In this document: piece after piece, positions 7,076 through 14,839 of the stretch
How the letters are laid out: each line of letters opens with the position of its first letter
Numbering within the stretch: the stretch's first letter is position 1
Position numbers and translations under genes: made by a program
The notes under the pieces: model-generated
Told to the model about the DNA's origin: nothing
The model's input: only the letters and a program-made list of their open reading frames with translations
The model's database searches: none
From: Alphaproteobacteria bacterium
GTDB taxonomy: Bacteria; Pseudomonadota; Alphaproteobacteria; UBA3830
Direction of reading: 5' to 3'
Assembly (NCBI GenBank): GCA_025998595.1
Contig: BNWE01000029.1
Span: forward strand, 1 to 14,970
DNA length: 14,970 bases

Positions 7076-7774
7076 ATGGAAAAGAGTAATAAAATTGCTG
7101 CTGCGGCAGCTCTAGCGTTGTTTGCTTGTTTTTCGAGTGCTGAGTGTATGCAGGAAGAGATGGTAAGAAGTGAATATATGACAAAAATGAGTAAAGATAT
7201 AGCGGCAAGAAAACATACGATGAGAACAAATGAAGGTAAGGAAATAATGATTTTAGGTAGGAAACACCGGGAACTTACTACTACACACAATGTCTTGAAA
7301 CATGCGCTATATAAGGGAATACTGTATGAAGTGTCGTTTCTTAATAGTCTCTCCAAGTGTTATTTAAAAAAAGACAAAGTTCTGTCAGAGATATATGAAC
7401 ATCTGCCGTCAATGAAAGAGAAAAACATTGTTAAGATCATGCAGCAGATTTTTTTGGGAACTGATAAGCATTTCTTCAATTGTATAATTGCACCTGGTAC
7501 GACAGGAAGCATGCTGATGCTGACTGCTAATTTTATGCAACGAGGAAATGTGCTGGGACAAGTGTTACTTATAGCAGAAGAAGAACGTCCAGAGATTGGA
7601 ATCAACATTTATGGCCACTTTGAGGATCATGATGTGAAATTCACTGCAACACATACTGGTGTAGTAATTACTAATGCTTTAGCTGCTACGTATTCTAAGA
7701 GATCTTATATGACGGTTCTGCCTGCACCTTACGGTGTCATCTGCCATGCGGCAGGCTGCTGGAACAAGAACTAA
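7076..7774 (+). CDS. Hypothetical secreted protein, unrecognised family
   Basis: I do not recognise this 232-residue protein. It has a clear signal peptide: basic start MEKSNK, a hydrophobic stretch IAAAAALALFACF, and a likely cut after SSA near residue 22. The mature part has no further membrane helix. It holds a charged N-terminal half, several Cys (AEC, SKC, FNC, VIC, GCW), a Gly/Ser/Thr segment IAPGTTGSMLML near residue 140, and a C-terminus rich in His and aromatic residues. ATG 7076 is chosen because GGAG lies five bases before it; in-frame upstream starts (TTG 7013, ATG 7064) would blur the signal. It stands alone, with its own promoter and terminator. It may be a lineage-specific secreted factor. 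Confidence 0.75.
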   Translation: MEKSNKIAAAAALALFACFSSAECMQEEMVRSEYMTKMSKDIAARKHTMRTNEGKEIMILGRKHRELTTTHNVLKHALYKGILYEVSFLNSLSKCYLKKDKVLSEIYEHLPSMKEKNIVKIMQQIFLGTDKHFFNCIIAPGTTGSMLMLTANFMQRGNVLGQVLLIAEEERPEIGINIYGHFEDHDVKFTATHTGVVITNALAATYSKRSYMTVLPAPYGVICHAAGCWNKN

Positions 7775-7798
7775 TGTACTCGATATCGATTCCGAAGT

Positions 7799-7853
7799 AA
7801 AAAAACTGGCTTTGTCGTATTGCTGGGCGTGAGTTCTCGTCCAGCAGTTTTTT
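7799..7853 (+). terminator. Strong Rho-independent terminator, possibly bidirectional
   Basis: TGCTGGGCG (7821-7829) pairs with CGTCCAGCA (7838-7846), nine pairs with one G-U and an eight-base loop, followed by G and six T (7848-7853). Seven A at 7799-7805 sit on the other side, so it could also act for minus-strand transcription. It closes the orphan gene unit 25 bases after the stop. Confidence 0.85.
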
Positions 7854-7967
7854 CAGGAGCCTCGCGACACGGATTTCAACTCAGAATTGTTGATATTTTA
7901 GCACTTATGCCACAACCATTCCTTATCTTTTTCATGTGTAGGCCATGATCCAACGTCGCAGACACTG

Positions 7968-7996
7968 TTGATTATGAAGATGTATACGGATATTAT
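7968..7996 (+). promoter_or_regulatory. Candidate sigma-70 promoter of the galU-rppH operon
   Basis: TTGATT (7968-7973) and TATTAT (7991-7996) are separated by exactly 17 bases. Initiation would fall near 8003, close ahead of the galU ATG at 8022. It is the first good promoter after the terminator at 7799-7853. The rest of the 235-base gap (7854-7967) shows no gene or clear structure. Confidence 0.6.
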
Positions 7997-8021
7997 GACA
8001 TAGTTTAATATGGAACTATTA

Positions 8022-8828
8022 ATGAAAATTCGTAAGGTTATATTTCCTGTCGGTGGATTGGGCACAAGGTTTTATCCGATTACACGAGCGATTCCAAAAG
8101 AAATGCTGGGGATTCTCGATAAACCTTTGATTCATTATGCATTTGAAGAGGCGCTTTCTGCTGGCATCGAGCAGTTTATATTTGTCACGCGTCAGGGTAA
8201 AAATTCCATTGAGGATTACTTTGATTATATCTTAACGCATTCTGATGATTTTGACGACGATCGGTGCAGCTTTTGCTATGTGCGTCAGAGTGAGCCTAGG
8301 GGACTTGGACACGCCGTATTGTGCGCAAAGCATCTCATAAACGACGAGCCATTTGCCGTCATAAGTGCAGACGACTACATATCTCATGATAAATCATGCA
8401 TTGGAGAGATGATAAAAAATTACCATGGATCAAACATGGCCGCAATCATGAACGTTTCCAAAAAAGACGTCAGCAAATACGGCATAATGGACGTGGAAAA
8501 AGAAAATGATAAAATTGTGATTGCGCGATCCGTTGATGAAAAGCCCTCAGTTGAAAAGGCGAAGTCGACTAATGCCATAGTCGGAAGATACATCCTAACG
8601 CATGAAATATTTGATGTTCTGAAGGATCTGAAACCCGGAGTGAAAAACGAAATACAACTGACGGACGCTCTTCTTCAGATGATACCAACGCATGGTTTGA
8701 CTGGCTTTAAATTTGAAGGGGATAGGTTCGATTGTGGAACAAAGGAAGGGCTTCTGTTGGCGATTTTACATGTATCCATGAAGGATAAGAAGCTGGCTAG
8801 TATCGTTAAGAATTTTTATGGGAGATGA
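8022..8828 (+). CDS. galU: UTP-glucose-1-phosphate uridylyltransferase
   Basis: GalU makes UDP-glucose from UTP and glucose-1-phosphate. UDP-glucose feeds surface polysaccharide and is the substrate of the next enzyme, Ugd. The 268-residue product starts MKIRKVIFPVGGLGTRF, the nucleotide-binding loop, followed by AIPKEMLGILDKPLIHYAFEEA. Further motifs are PRGLGHAVLCAK, the metal-site region VISADDYI, KNEIQLTDAL and the uridine-binding FDCGTKEGLL. ATG 8022 is chosen over in-frame ATG 8010, because it matches the family N-terminus and leaves room for a leader from the promoter at 7968-7996; GGAA at 8012-8015 is a weak ribosome site. It is slightly shorter than many bacterial homologues. Its stop overlaps the longer ugd reading frame by four bases. 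Confidence 0.93.
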   Translation: MKIRKVIFPVGGLGTRFYPITRAIPKEMLGILDKPLIHYAFEEALSAGIEQFIFVTRQGKNSIEDYFDYILTHSDDFDDDRCSFCYVRQSEPRGLGHAVLCAKHLINDEPFAVISADDYISHDKSCIGEMIKNYHGSNMAAIMNVSKKDVSKYGIMDVEKENDKIVIARSVDEKPSVEKAKSTNAIVGRYILTHEIFDVLKDLKPGVKNEIQLTDALLQMIPTHGLTGFKFEGDRFDCGTKEGLLLAILHVSMKDKKLASIVKNFYGR

Positions 8829-8833
8829 TAGTT

Positions 8834-10141
8834 GTGAAAATTGCTGTTGTTGGAACTGGATATGTGGGATTAGTTTCCGGAGTGTGTTTTTCGGAGTTTG
8901 GTTTTTGTGTTAAATGTATCGATAACAATTTATCTAAAATAGAGGAATTAAAAAAAGGCGTTGTTCCGATTTACGAAAATGAGCTGGACAAGCTAATGTT
9001 AAAGAACATGAATGCCAGCCGACTTTCGTTTACATCTGATATGGCCAAAGGGGTACGGGACGCAGATATCGTTTTCATAGCGGTTGGCACTCCCAGTAAA
9101 CCAGATGGAAGCGCCGATCTGAGCTACGTGTACGGAGCCGTAGAGGAGCTGGCGCCACACATGAATGAAAATGCAATTTTGGTAATAAAATCCACAGTTC
9201 CTGTTGGTACCACCAGAGCCGTAAAACAATTTCTACATGATAAAGGCTTTGATATAGAGGTGGCATTTAATCCGGAGTTTTTGAGGGAAGGAGCTGCCAT
9301 CGAGGACTTTATGCGTCCCGATAGAATAATTCTCGGAGTTGAAAGCAAGAAAGCGGAGGATGCATTGAAGCGGGCCTATCGTCCACTTTACGTCCTGAGT
9401 ATCCCGATTGTATTTACGGGATTGGAAACGGCAGAATTGTCCAAATACGCGGCCAATGCGTTTCTTGCAATGAAAATAACCTTCATAAATGAAGTTGCGA
9501 ATCTCTGTGAAAATTGTGGTGCGGATGTTAAGGAAGTTGCCTACGCCATTGGTCTTGATAAAAGAATCGGCGAGCAATTTCTGCAGGTGGGGCCCGGATA
9601 TGGCGGTTCCTGCTTTCCCAAGGATACTTCTGCGCTGAACGATTTCTCGAAAAACTTCGGTGTACATATGCCGCTCGTGGAGGAAACCATAAAATCCAAC
9701 GATGCGAGGCGCATTAAAATGATACAGAAAATCATGAATGTCTGTGATAACGATGTGAAAAATAAGAGTATTTCCATACTCGGAGTGACATTCAAGGCGA
9801 ACACCGACGATATGAGGGATAGTCCCAGCATCTGCATAGTAAATCATCTGCTTAAAAATGGAGCAAAAATAAAAATATATGATCCATCTTTTTCGGAGCA
9901 AGCCAAAAGGATTTTCGAAGGCGTAGAATGGAGCAATAATGCGTATGATAATTGTAATGGAGCAGATATTGTTGTTATACTCACAGATTGGGCGGAGTTC
10001 AGAGCCATTAACTTGGCGGATCTGAGACGTCGAGTGAAAAATCCACTGCTGGTGGATTTGAGGAGCATATATACGGTTAACGAAGCGAGAGCGTCTGGAT
10101 TCGTTTATCATTCCGTTGGTAGACCGTTTATAGATGGGTAG
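8834..10141 (+). CDS. ugd: UDP-glucose 6-dehydrogenase
   Basis: Ugd oxidises UDP-glucose to UDP-glucuronate with two NAD+, supplying acidic sugars for capsule, lipopolysaccharide or exopolysaccharide. With the GTG start at 8834 the 435-residue product begins MKIAVVGTGYVGLVSGVCF, the usual N-terminus with the NAD-binding GxGxxG at residues 7-12. Other family signatures are STVPVGTT, AFNPEFLREGAAIEDF, ELSKYAANAFLA, the catalytic segment GPGYGGSCFPKD with Cys260, and the C-terminal LGVTFKANTDDMRDSPS. GGAG at 8821-8824 lies nine bases before GTG 8834 but touches the in-frame ATG 8825, so GTG is favoured. It directly follows galU, which makes its substrate. Confidence 0.94.
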   Translation: MKIAVVGTGYVGLVSGVCFSEFGFCVKCIDNNLSKIEELKKGVVPIYENELDKLMLKNMNASRLSFTSDMAKGVRDADIVFIAVGTPSKPDGSADLSYVYGAVEELAPHMNENAILVIKSTVPVGTTRAVKQFLHDKGFDIEVAFNPEFLREGAAIEDFMRPDRIILGVESKKAEDALKRAYRPLYVLSIPIVFTGLETAELSKYAANAFLAMKITFINEVANLCENCGADVKEVAYAIGLDKRIGEQFLQVGPGYGGSCFPKDTSALNDFSKNFGVHMPLVEETIKSNDARRIKMIQKIMNVCDNDVKNKSISILGVTFKANTDDMRDSPSICIVNHLLKNGAKIKIYDPSFSEQAKRIFEGVEWSNNAYDNCNGADIVVILTDWAEFRAINLADLRRRVKNPLLVDLRSIYTVNEARASGFVYHSVGRPFIDG

Positions 10142-11186
10142 TTTTATGCGCGTTTTGTGTATTTTATTCGCGTCGTTATTTTTTCTTCATGGGGGTGTTT
10201 TTTGCCAGCAAGCGGGCAGTGGGAAAGCGTTAGCTGAACGTAAACGGGAGCTGAGGGAGCTGTGCAAGAAGGCTTTGGAATTAGAACAAAAGATTTCCAA
10301 GGAAGAAGATGCTTTAGATGGCATGAGTAATGATGAAAGAACATCTGCTCCGGTTGTAAAAAATAAGTATGAAATTCTAGCCAGGTGTTTAACCCTTCTT
10401 TACGATATCCAGAGAGCTTCTAAAATTCTCGCGATTAATCCGAAAGATAACAGAAACGATTTCGTGAGATGTTCCGTAATAATCAAGAATTTCGCCTCTT
10501 ATTTCAAATCCATTGGAAGGCAGCTCGGAAAAGCTGGCTCTGAAGTGGTTGCGTTGAAAAGAGAGAAGAATATAAAGAAGAAAGGATTGCAGGAATTAAT
10601 TGATGAATATGAAAAACTAGTAGCAATAATAGATGAAAAATCCGCCGAAATAGCCAAAGATCGCCCGGAAAATGTCATCCAGAACGATGTTGTTTATCAT
10701 ATTGCATCAAAGTCTGAATCCATCGAGGAATTGGATGCTGAACTGGAAGCTGAAAATGCCATTGGGGTACTGAAGAGTATGAAAGCCTCAACGGAGTTAT
10801 CGTTGGATTATCCGGTCTATGGTAAAATAGCCACTGAGTTTGGAGACAAAAATCCAGATGGGGACATGATACACTATATTTCGTTTGAAACCCGCCACGG
10901 AGGCATAGTAATATCACCTGCAAATGGATGCATTGAATTCGCTGGGAAATTCTTGGGCTACGGCAATATGGTGATAATAAGCAACGGAGACCATAGAGTA
11001 TTTGTATATGAAATGGATATGGTGTTTGCGTCAATCGGCGATACTGTGGAGATCGGCGATTATATGGGAAAAATGAGCCAATGTTTATCAAGTAATCCGG
11101 TGCTAAAAATGGAACTGAAAAAAACAGGCGAACCATTGGATCCTAGGCAATGGATGTCGAAAACAATAGAAAAGGGAAAAAAATGA
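10134..11186 (+). CDS. EnvC-like murein hydrolase activator with degenerate LytM/M23 domain
   Basis: This is a 350-residue periplasmic protein. A hydrophobic signal sequence (MRVLCILFASLFFLHGGVFC) is followed by charged helical stretches likely to form coiled coils (residues about 30-65 and 140-210), and a C-terminal LytM/M23 fold from about residue 226 (YPVYGKIATEFGD to PLDPRQWM). Catalytic M23 enzymes need H-x3-D and two further His motifs. Here only His255 remains: the Asp position reads Val259, the YxH position reads Tyr-Glu-Met, and HxH reads Val-Leu-Lys. It is therefore probably a non-catalytic amidase activator, as EnvC is. ATG 10146 is an equally good start. The gene overlaps ugd by eight bases and ctpA by four. 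Confidence 0.82.
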   Translation: MGSFMRVLCILFASLFFLHGGVFCQQAGSGKALAERKRELRELCKKALELEQKISKEEDALDGMSNDERTSAPVVKNKYEILARCLTLLYDIQRASKILAINPKDNRNDFVRCSVIIKNFASYFKSIGRQLGKAGSEVVALKREKNIKKKGLQELIDEYEKLVAIIDEKSAEIAKDRPENVIQNDVVYHIASKSESIEELDAELEAENAIGVLKSMKASTELSLDYPVYGKIATEFGDKNPDGDMIHYISFETRHGGIVISPANGCIEFAGKFLGYGNMVIISNGDHRVFVYEMDMVFASIGDTVEIGDYMGKMSQCLSSNPVLKMELKKTGEPLDPRQWMSKTIEKGKK

Positions 11187-12682
11187 AAAAATCTAGATTT
11201 TCTTTATTTTTGATGACTGGAGTTCTGCTCGGCAACACATGTTGTTCCGGCGGTTCACTCCTGAAAGATGCGTCAAAAAGTGATTCCTCAAGCGGTGGAG
11301 CAAGTCAAAAAAGCGGGAAGACAGCTCCTGGAAAAAGTTCCTCCAAAAATTCACTTCTCATTCCGGAGGGCATAAAAAAGAATATCCCCGAAGATATGCA
11401 ATATACTGTATTTCTTCAGATGATATTTGGTTTTATCAGATCCGAGTATGTAAATGAATTGGACGAGGGCGAAATCTCTGAGAAAGCTGTTTCTGGAGTA
11501 TTGGCATCACTGGATCCACATTCCTGCTACATGAATGAGAAGTCGTTTGCATCTCTGAAGACTCAGACAGATGGCGAATTTGGTGGATTGGGAATTGAAA
11601 TCATGATGGACGATGGTTTCATTAGAATTATTTCTCCCATTGATGACACTCCCGCCTATAAGGCCGGCTTGAGGTCTGGGGATTTGATCATATATATAAA
11701 TGACGAATGTATAAACGGAATATCTTCGGAAGAAGCGCTCGAAAAATTGCGGGGCAAACCAAAAACAAAGGTCAAATTAAAAATAAAAAGAGGAGAGAAG
11801 CCGCTTTTTGATATAGAGATAGAACGAGATATCATAAAAGTGGAATCCGTAAAAACCGAAATCCTGGATAATATTGGCTACATAAGAATCTCAACCTTCG
11901 ATAAGAATACAACGAAAAACATCAAGAAGTTTATAAAAGATAATGAAACTAAAAAATTACATGGATTAGTTCTCGATATACGCAATAATCCAGGTGGACT
12001 TTTGGATGAAGCTGTTTCCGTATCTGATATATTCCTGGACGGAGGGAAAATCGTCTCTACGCGTGGAAGAACCGAAGATAATAGCAAGGATTTCTTCGCC
12101 GGCAAGGGAGATTTGACAAACGGAATTCCCATTGCTATACTGATAAACAGTGGGACAGCGTCTGCTCCGGAAATTCTGGCTGGAGCTCTGAGGGATAACA
12201 AACGCGCCATAATAGTCGGCACCAGATCGTTTGGAAAGGGATCTGTCCAGAAGGTCATTCCACTGTCGGAAAATACCGCCATGAAACTAACGGTTGCCAA
12301 GCATTATACTCCTAGCGGCGAATGCATACAGGCGAACGGTATTAGTCCGGACATAGAGGCAGATATTGCAATCATAAAAAAGCCTGAAAATATTTTTGTT
12401 GTTAGGGAGGAGATTCTAACAAATGCTCTTGATGCTGATAAAAAAGATAAAAACAAAAAAGCCACCGAGGAAATGAATAAGAAAACGCTGGACTCTCTAA
12501 ATAAAAAGAAATCCGATGATAAAAAAGAAGAAAATGATGAAGATAATACGGAAGAGCTTTATAGAAAACTGCCTCTGAGCGAAAGAGTCGGAAAGGACTA
12601 TCAGCTAAGCAAAGCTTTTGATACCATAAAAGCAGTTGAGAAATTTAAATCTATGGGTGATAGAACAAATGAAAAGAGATAA
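11183..12682 (+). CDS. ctpA: C-terminal processing peptidase (S41 family)
   Basis: This is a periplasmic or membrane-anchored serine protease of the CtpA/Prc family. The 499-residue product has a signal sequence (MKKSRFSLFLMTGVLLGN, then CC), a Ser/Lys-rich linker, an S41 N-terminal segment with LDPHSCYM near 110-117, a PDZ domain about 133-203 (GGLGIEI, AGLRSGD), and the protease core. The catalytic pair is Ser327 in NSGTASAPE and Lys352 in GTRSFGKGSVQ. A Lys/Asp/Glu-rich tail fills the last 70 or so residues. ATG 11183 is chosen over in-frame ATG 11150: it overlaps the previous stop as ATGA and has GGG six bases ahead. The order envC-like, ctpA, deacetylase, rppH is known in alphaproteobacteria. 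Confidence 0.94.
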   Translation: MKKSRFSLFLMTGVLLGNTCCSGGSLLKDASKSDSSSGGASQKSGKTAPGKSSSKNSLLIPEGIKKNIPEDMQYTVFLQMIFGFIRSEYVNELDEGEISEKAVSGVLASLDPHSCYMNEKSFASLKTQTDGEFGGLGIEIMMDDGFIRIISPIDDTPAYKAGLRSGDLIIYINDECINGISSEEALEKLRGKPKTKVKLKIKRGEKPLFDIEIERDIIKVESVKTEILDNIGYIRISTFDKNTTKNIKKFIKDNETKKLHGLVLDIRNNPGGLLDEAVSVSDIFLDGGKIVSTRGRTEDNSKDFFAGKGDLTNGIPIAILINSGTASAPEILAGALRDNKRAIIVGTRSFGKGSVQKVIPLSENTAMKLTVAKHYTPSGECIQANGISPDIEADIAIIKKPENIFVVREEILTNALDADKKDKNKKATEEMNKKTLDSLNKKKSDDKKEENDEDNTEELYRKLPLSERVGKDYQLSKAFDTIKAVEKFKSMGDRTNEKR

Positions 12683-13649
12683 CAGACTAATTTTTGCTTG
12701 GAGTGCTTTTATTCTTTGTATTATTGCTTTTTTAGTTGTTACTGAAATTTATTATGACGATCACAGTAGTGAGCAATCGTCCGGCTATCAATATAGAATT
12801 TTTATAAACAACGATATTGTCAACGATGTTGAAGAAGATGATTCAAGCAAAGAAAAGTCTACAGATTCTCTTGGAAAATCACCTGATTCCGAAGTTGATA
12901 AGTTACCGAAAAGCGACGACAATCTTTTTTATGAAAAGACAAAATACGGGTATGTCCCAAGGATCTCACTGGATGGTAATAAGATTTTAAATGTGTATGC
13001 GGCCAAGTTCTCTGAAAATGGCAAGAAAAAAGCACATCTGGTGATCTACCTTGATAACAATTCCATTGAGTTTCTTGGGCATGCTCTCAAGATGTTGGGA
13101 AGTTGTAGGTGTACATTTGTTGTGCCGCACTATCTTACCAAAGTCGCTGACGTCGTAAAAACCATATTTGAAGCTGGTCACGAAGTCTTTTTGCAGATTC
13201 CAGTGCAATCGTCTATGTTGGATAATTCCCAAAACGAAATCGCTCCGTTTTTGGCCAACTCCAGCAGTGAAGATACTCTGGATAAATTGCTACGTCTGTT
13301 GGCGGTTTCAAAGTATATCATGGGGATCGCAAATCCATCTTCTATTTTGTTGACGAAGTCCAAAAGTGATATGTCGGTTATTTTGGACGAACTTTCTCGG
13401 AGAGGACTTGCATTTCTTGATCTAGAAAACACAAATAATGTTTTGGATGTGTTGTCCGGAAACGATTGTGTTATACATGCCAATGCTTCTGTTGTGTTCG
13501 AGGCGAAATCAGCACTGGAAATTCCAGACAACGAAGATGGGAGGGTATTTTTGCTACATCTTGATAAATTGCGTGATTTCCTGACGGCGGCGTCAAAGCA
13601 TGAGAATTACGCAATCGCTCCAGTTAGTGCGTTGATGAGGAAGAAGTGA
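12669..13649 (+). CDS. Divergent polysaccharide deacetylase family protein (YibQ/DUF610-like)
   Basis: This 326-residue, probably membrane-anchored protein has one N-terminal helix (about residues 8-27), then an acidic, low-complexity linker to about residue 95. The C-terminal domain resembles the divergent polysaccharide deacetylase family. LVIYLDNNS aligns with the usual IxIDDxG strand, AGHEVFLQIPVQ with the GHE-hPM strand (His171), and VILDELSRRGLAFLDLENT with the vl-eL-rrGL-fvDS segment. Conservation is weak, and the second Asp of the metal-site pair appears to be Asn130. The call rests on position between ctpA and rppH as much as on sequence. It overlaps ctpA by 14 bases. Activity on glycan is unproven. 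Confidence 0.72.
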   Translation: MKRDNRLIFAWSAFILCIIAFLVVTEIYYDDHSSEQSSGYQYRIFINNDIVNDVEEDDSSKEKSTDSLGKSPDSEVDKLPKSDDNLFYEKTKYGYVPRISLDGNKILNVYAAKFSENGKKKAHLVIYLDNNSIEFLGHALKMLGSCRCTFVVPHYLTKVADVVKTIFEAGHEVFLQIPVQSSMLDNSQNEIAPFLANSSSEDTLDKLLRLLAVSKYIMGIANPSSILLTKSKSDMSVILDELSRRGLAFLDLENTNNVLDVLSGNDCVIHANASVVFEAKSALEIPDNEDGRVFLLHLDKLRDFLTAASKHENYAIAPVSALMRKK

Positions 13650-13650
13650 T

Positions 13651-14112
13651 ATGGAGGCAATCTATAGAAAATGTGTGGCTGTTTTACTGAAAAAATCCAG
13701 TCTGGTGTTTGCCGGAGAAAGAATCGATACTCCGGGAGCCTGGCAGATTCCTCAGGGAGGAGTCGAGCCAGGAGAAGAATACTTTGATGCCGCAGTGCGT
13801 GAATTATACGAAGAAATCGGCGTTCGATCGGTAAAGTTGTTGGCATACTCAGGCGAAATATATAAATATGATTTTCCAGAAGATATAAAAATATCCATGT
13901 CCAAAAAATGCGGAACGGAATACGCAGGTCAGGGAGTTAAGTTTTTCCTCATGGAATTTATCGGAAACGACGATGAAATAAATTTGCAAGTATCGGAACC
14001 TCAGGAGTTTTCCAGATGGAAATGGATGCCGGTTGCCGATCTACTTGAATCAATGGTAGAATTCAAAAAAGAAGCGTTTACAAAAGCAGCAATGGATGTA
14101 AAGGTTCAATAG
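13651..14112 (+). CDS. rppH: RNA pyrophosphohydrolase (Nudix)
   Basis: RppH removes pyrophosphate from the 5' triphosphate of transcripts and so primes them for decay. The 153-residue protein has the diagnostic GAWQIPQGGVEPGEE segment leading into a complete Nudix box, residues 36-58, of the form G-x5-E-x7-RE-x2-EE-x-G-V (RELYEEIGV), whose Glu residues bind the metals. FSRWKWMPVADLLESMVEFKK near the C-terminus also matches the family. AGGAAG precedes the ATG, which lies one base after the deacetylase stop. It is the last gene of the run. Its stop is only two bases from the inverted repeat of the MITE-like element, so the original 3' flank has been displaced. Confidence 0.95.
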   Translation: MEAIYRKCVAVLLKKSSLVFAGERIDTPGAWQIPQGGVEPGEEYFDAAVRELYEEIGVRSVKLLAYSGEIYKYDFPEDIKISMSKKCGTEYAGQGVKFFLMEFIGNDDEINLQVSEPQEFSRWKWMPVADLLESMVEFKKEAFTKAAMDVKVQ

Positions 14113-14114
14113 AT

Positions 14115-14416
14115 GAAGTCATTTTTTGTTAATATTTGAGTGTGTTTGCGGATAAAATGCCGCATGTTTTTTGCAACATTTTGTTGATTCAAAACTGCGT
14201 AAAATTGCGAGCAAATGTTGTTAAGGAAAAACAATGATTCCGGAGACGGCGCTAATGGCTCGCAAACAGCCTCTGGGAGCTTGTTTATATAACTCATTTT
14301 AAAACATTTTCCAGTTAGGCTAGATTTGTTAGAGATAGACGGCATAATGAAAAGTTGCAAAAAATAGCTGCCTCAAATGCTTTCTATACACTCAAATATT
14401 AACAAAAAATGACTTC
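14115..14416. mobile_element. 302-bp MITE-like element with 29-bp perfect terminal inverted repeats
   Basis: Bases 14115-14143 are the exact reverse complement of 14388-14416 (29 of 29). After 23 unrelated bases on each side a second perfect pair follows at the same distance: TTTTTTGCAAC 14167-14177 and GTTGCAAAAAA 14354-14364. Inside is another inverted pair, TTGCGAGC 14205-14212 and GCTCGCAA 14258-14265. No transposase is encoded. An open minus-strand frame (14106-14360) has no recognisable motif. No clear target-site duplication is visible (flanks AATAGAT and TTCAGGG), so the family is unknown. The two-part ends suggest transposase-binding sites. Confidence 0.8.
14147..14172 (+). terminator. 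Possible terminator of the galU-rppH operon within the element
   Basis: TGCGG (14147-14151) pairs with CCGCA (14160-14164) around an eight-base loop. Two bases later comes a run of six T (14167-14172). The stem has only five pairs. It is the only terminator-like structure after rppH, and its T-run is part of the inner inverted repeat of the mobile element. Confidence 0.4.
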
Positions 14417-14427
14417 TTCAGGGACGA

Positions 14428-14634
14428 CTAGATATGAGACGGAATATGTCTCCCACCGGTTGAGTTAATATACTGTATTGGCGTCATTCCTTTCAAGCTG
14501 TTATGTGGTTGGTATTCGTTATATTTTTGGACGGCTTTTTGAAGTTCGAGTTGCATATCTTCAATTGAGGTTACGTTAACATCGTCGCGAGCGTAGAACT
14601 CCTCTCGCAGAGTGCGATTTGACCTTTCGATCAC
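14428..14634 (-). pseudogene. Truncated C-terminus of an integrase-core transposase (IS3/IS481 type)
   Basis: The minus strand encodes about 68 residues beginning IERSNRTLREEFYARDD and ending HNSLKGMTPIQYINSTGG. These match the end of the DDE/rve integrase core: the E-R-x-N-R-T catalytic-Glu helix and the YN-x-x-x-PH-x-SL-x-x-x-TP-x-x-Y tail. Everything upstream is missing: at about 14640 the frame meets unrelated sequence and soon a stop. It is a dead remnant. The neighbouring IS3-type element at 14840 faces the opposite way and need not be related. Confidence 0.8.
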
Positions 14635-14644
14635 TAACTCCGCC

Positions 14645-14833
14645 TCAAGTTAGGGCGGCGACCTTCAATTTCGCAAAAATATCTTTTAGTTTTCGAGGTA
14701 TTTCGGATATATGCCATTGTCCGTTAATTTTGAGTTTATATATCGCCATTGCCTATTCGATCACATCTTTCGGAGAGATTTTTGTCAACAATTTTTCTTC
14801 TCTGAGCTTGCTGTACAACCTATAACACGCAAT
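14645..14833 (-). pseudogene. Decayed transposase C-terminus of a second family
   Basis: A minus-strand frame, broken once by TAG at 14753-14755, reads YRLYSKLREEKLLTKISPKDVIE, then the stop, then AMAIYKLKINGQWHISEIPR and KLKDIFAKLKV, ending at TGA 14645-14647. The INGxWxxSEIPxKxxxxFxxL pattern reminds me of C-termini of IS4/IS1634-like transposases; the assignment is from memory and tentative. The fragment is bounded by the integrase-core remnant on one side and the IS3-type end on the other. Confidence 0.4.
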
Positions 14834-14839
14834 CTAATA

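Noticed and set aside
7024..7356. Minus-strand frame opposite the orphan secreted gene
   Set aside because: It is anti-sense to the signal-peptide alanine codons and lacks a ribosome-binding site or recognisable motif.
9233..10111. 292-codon minus-strand frame opposite ugd
   Set aside because: ugd is unmistakable in this interval; the opposite frame shows no conserved motif.
14106..14360. 84-codon minus-strand frame in the MITE-like element
   Set aside because: It runs through the left inverted repeat and has no motif of a transposase or other family.
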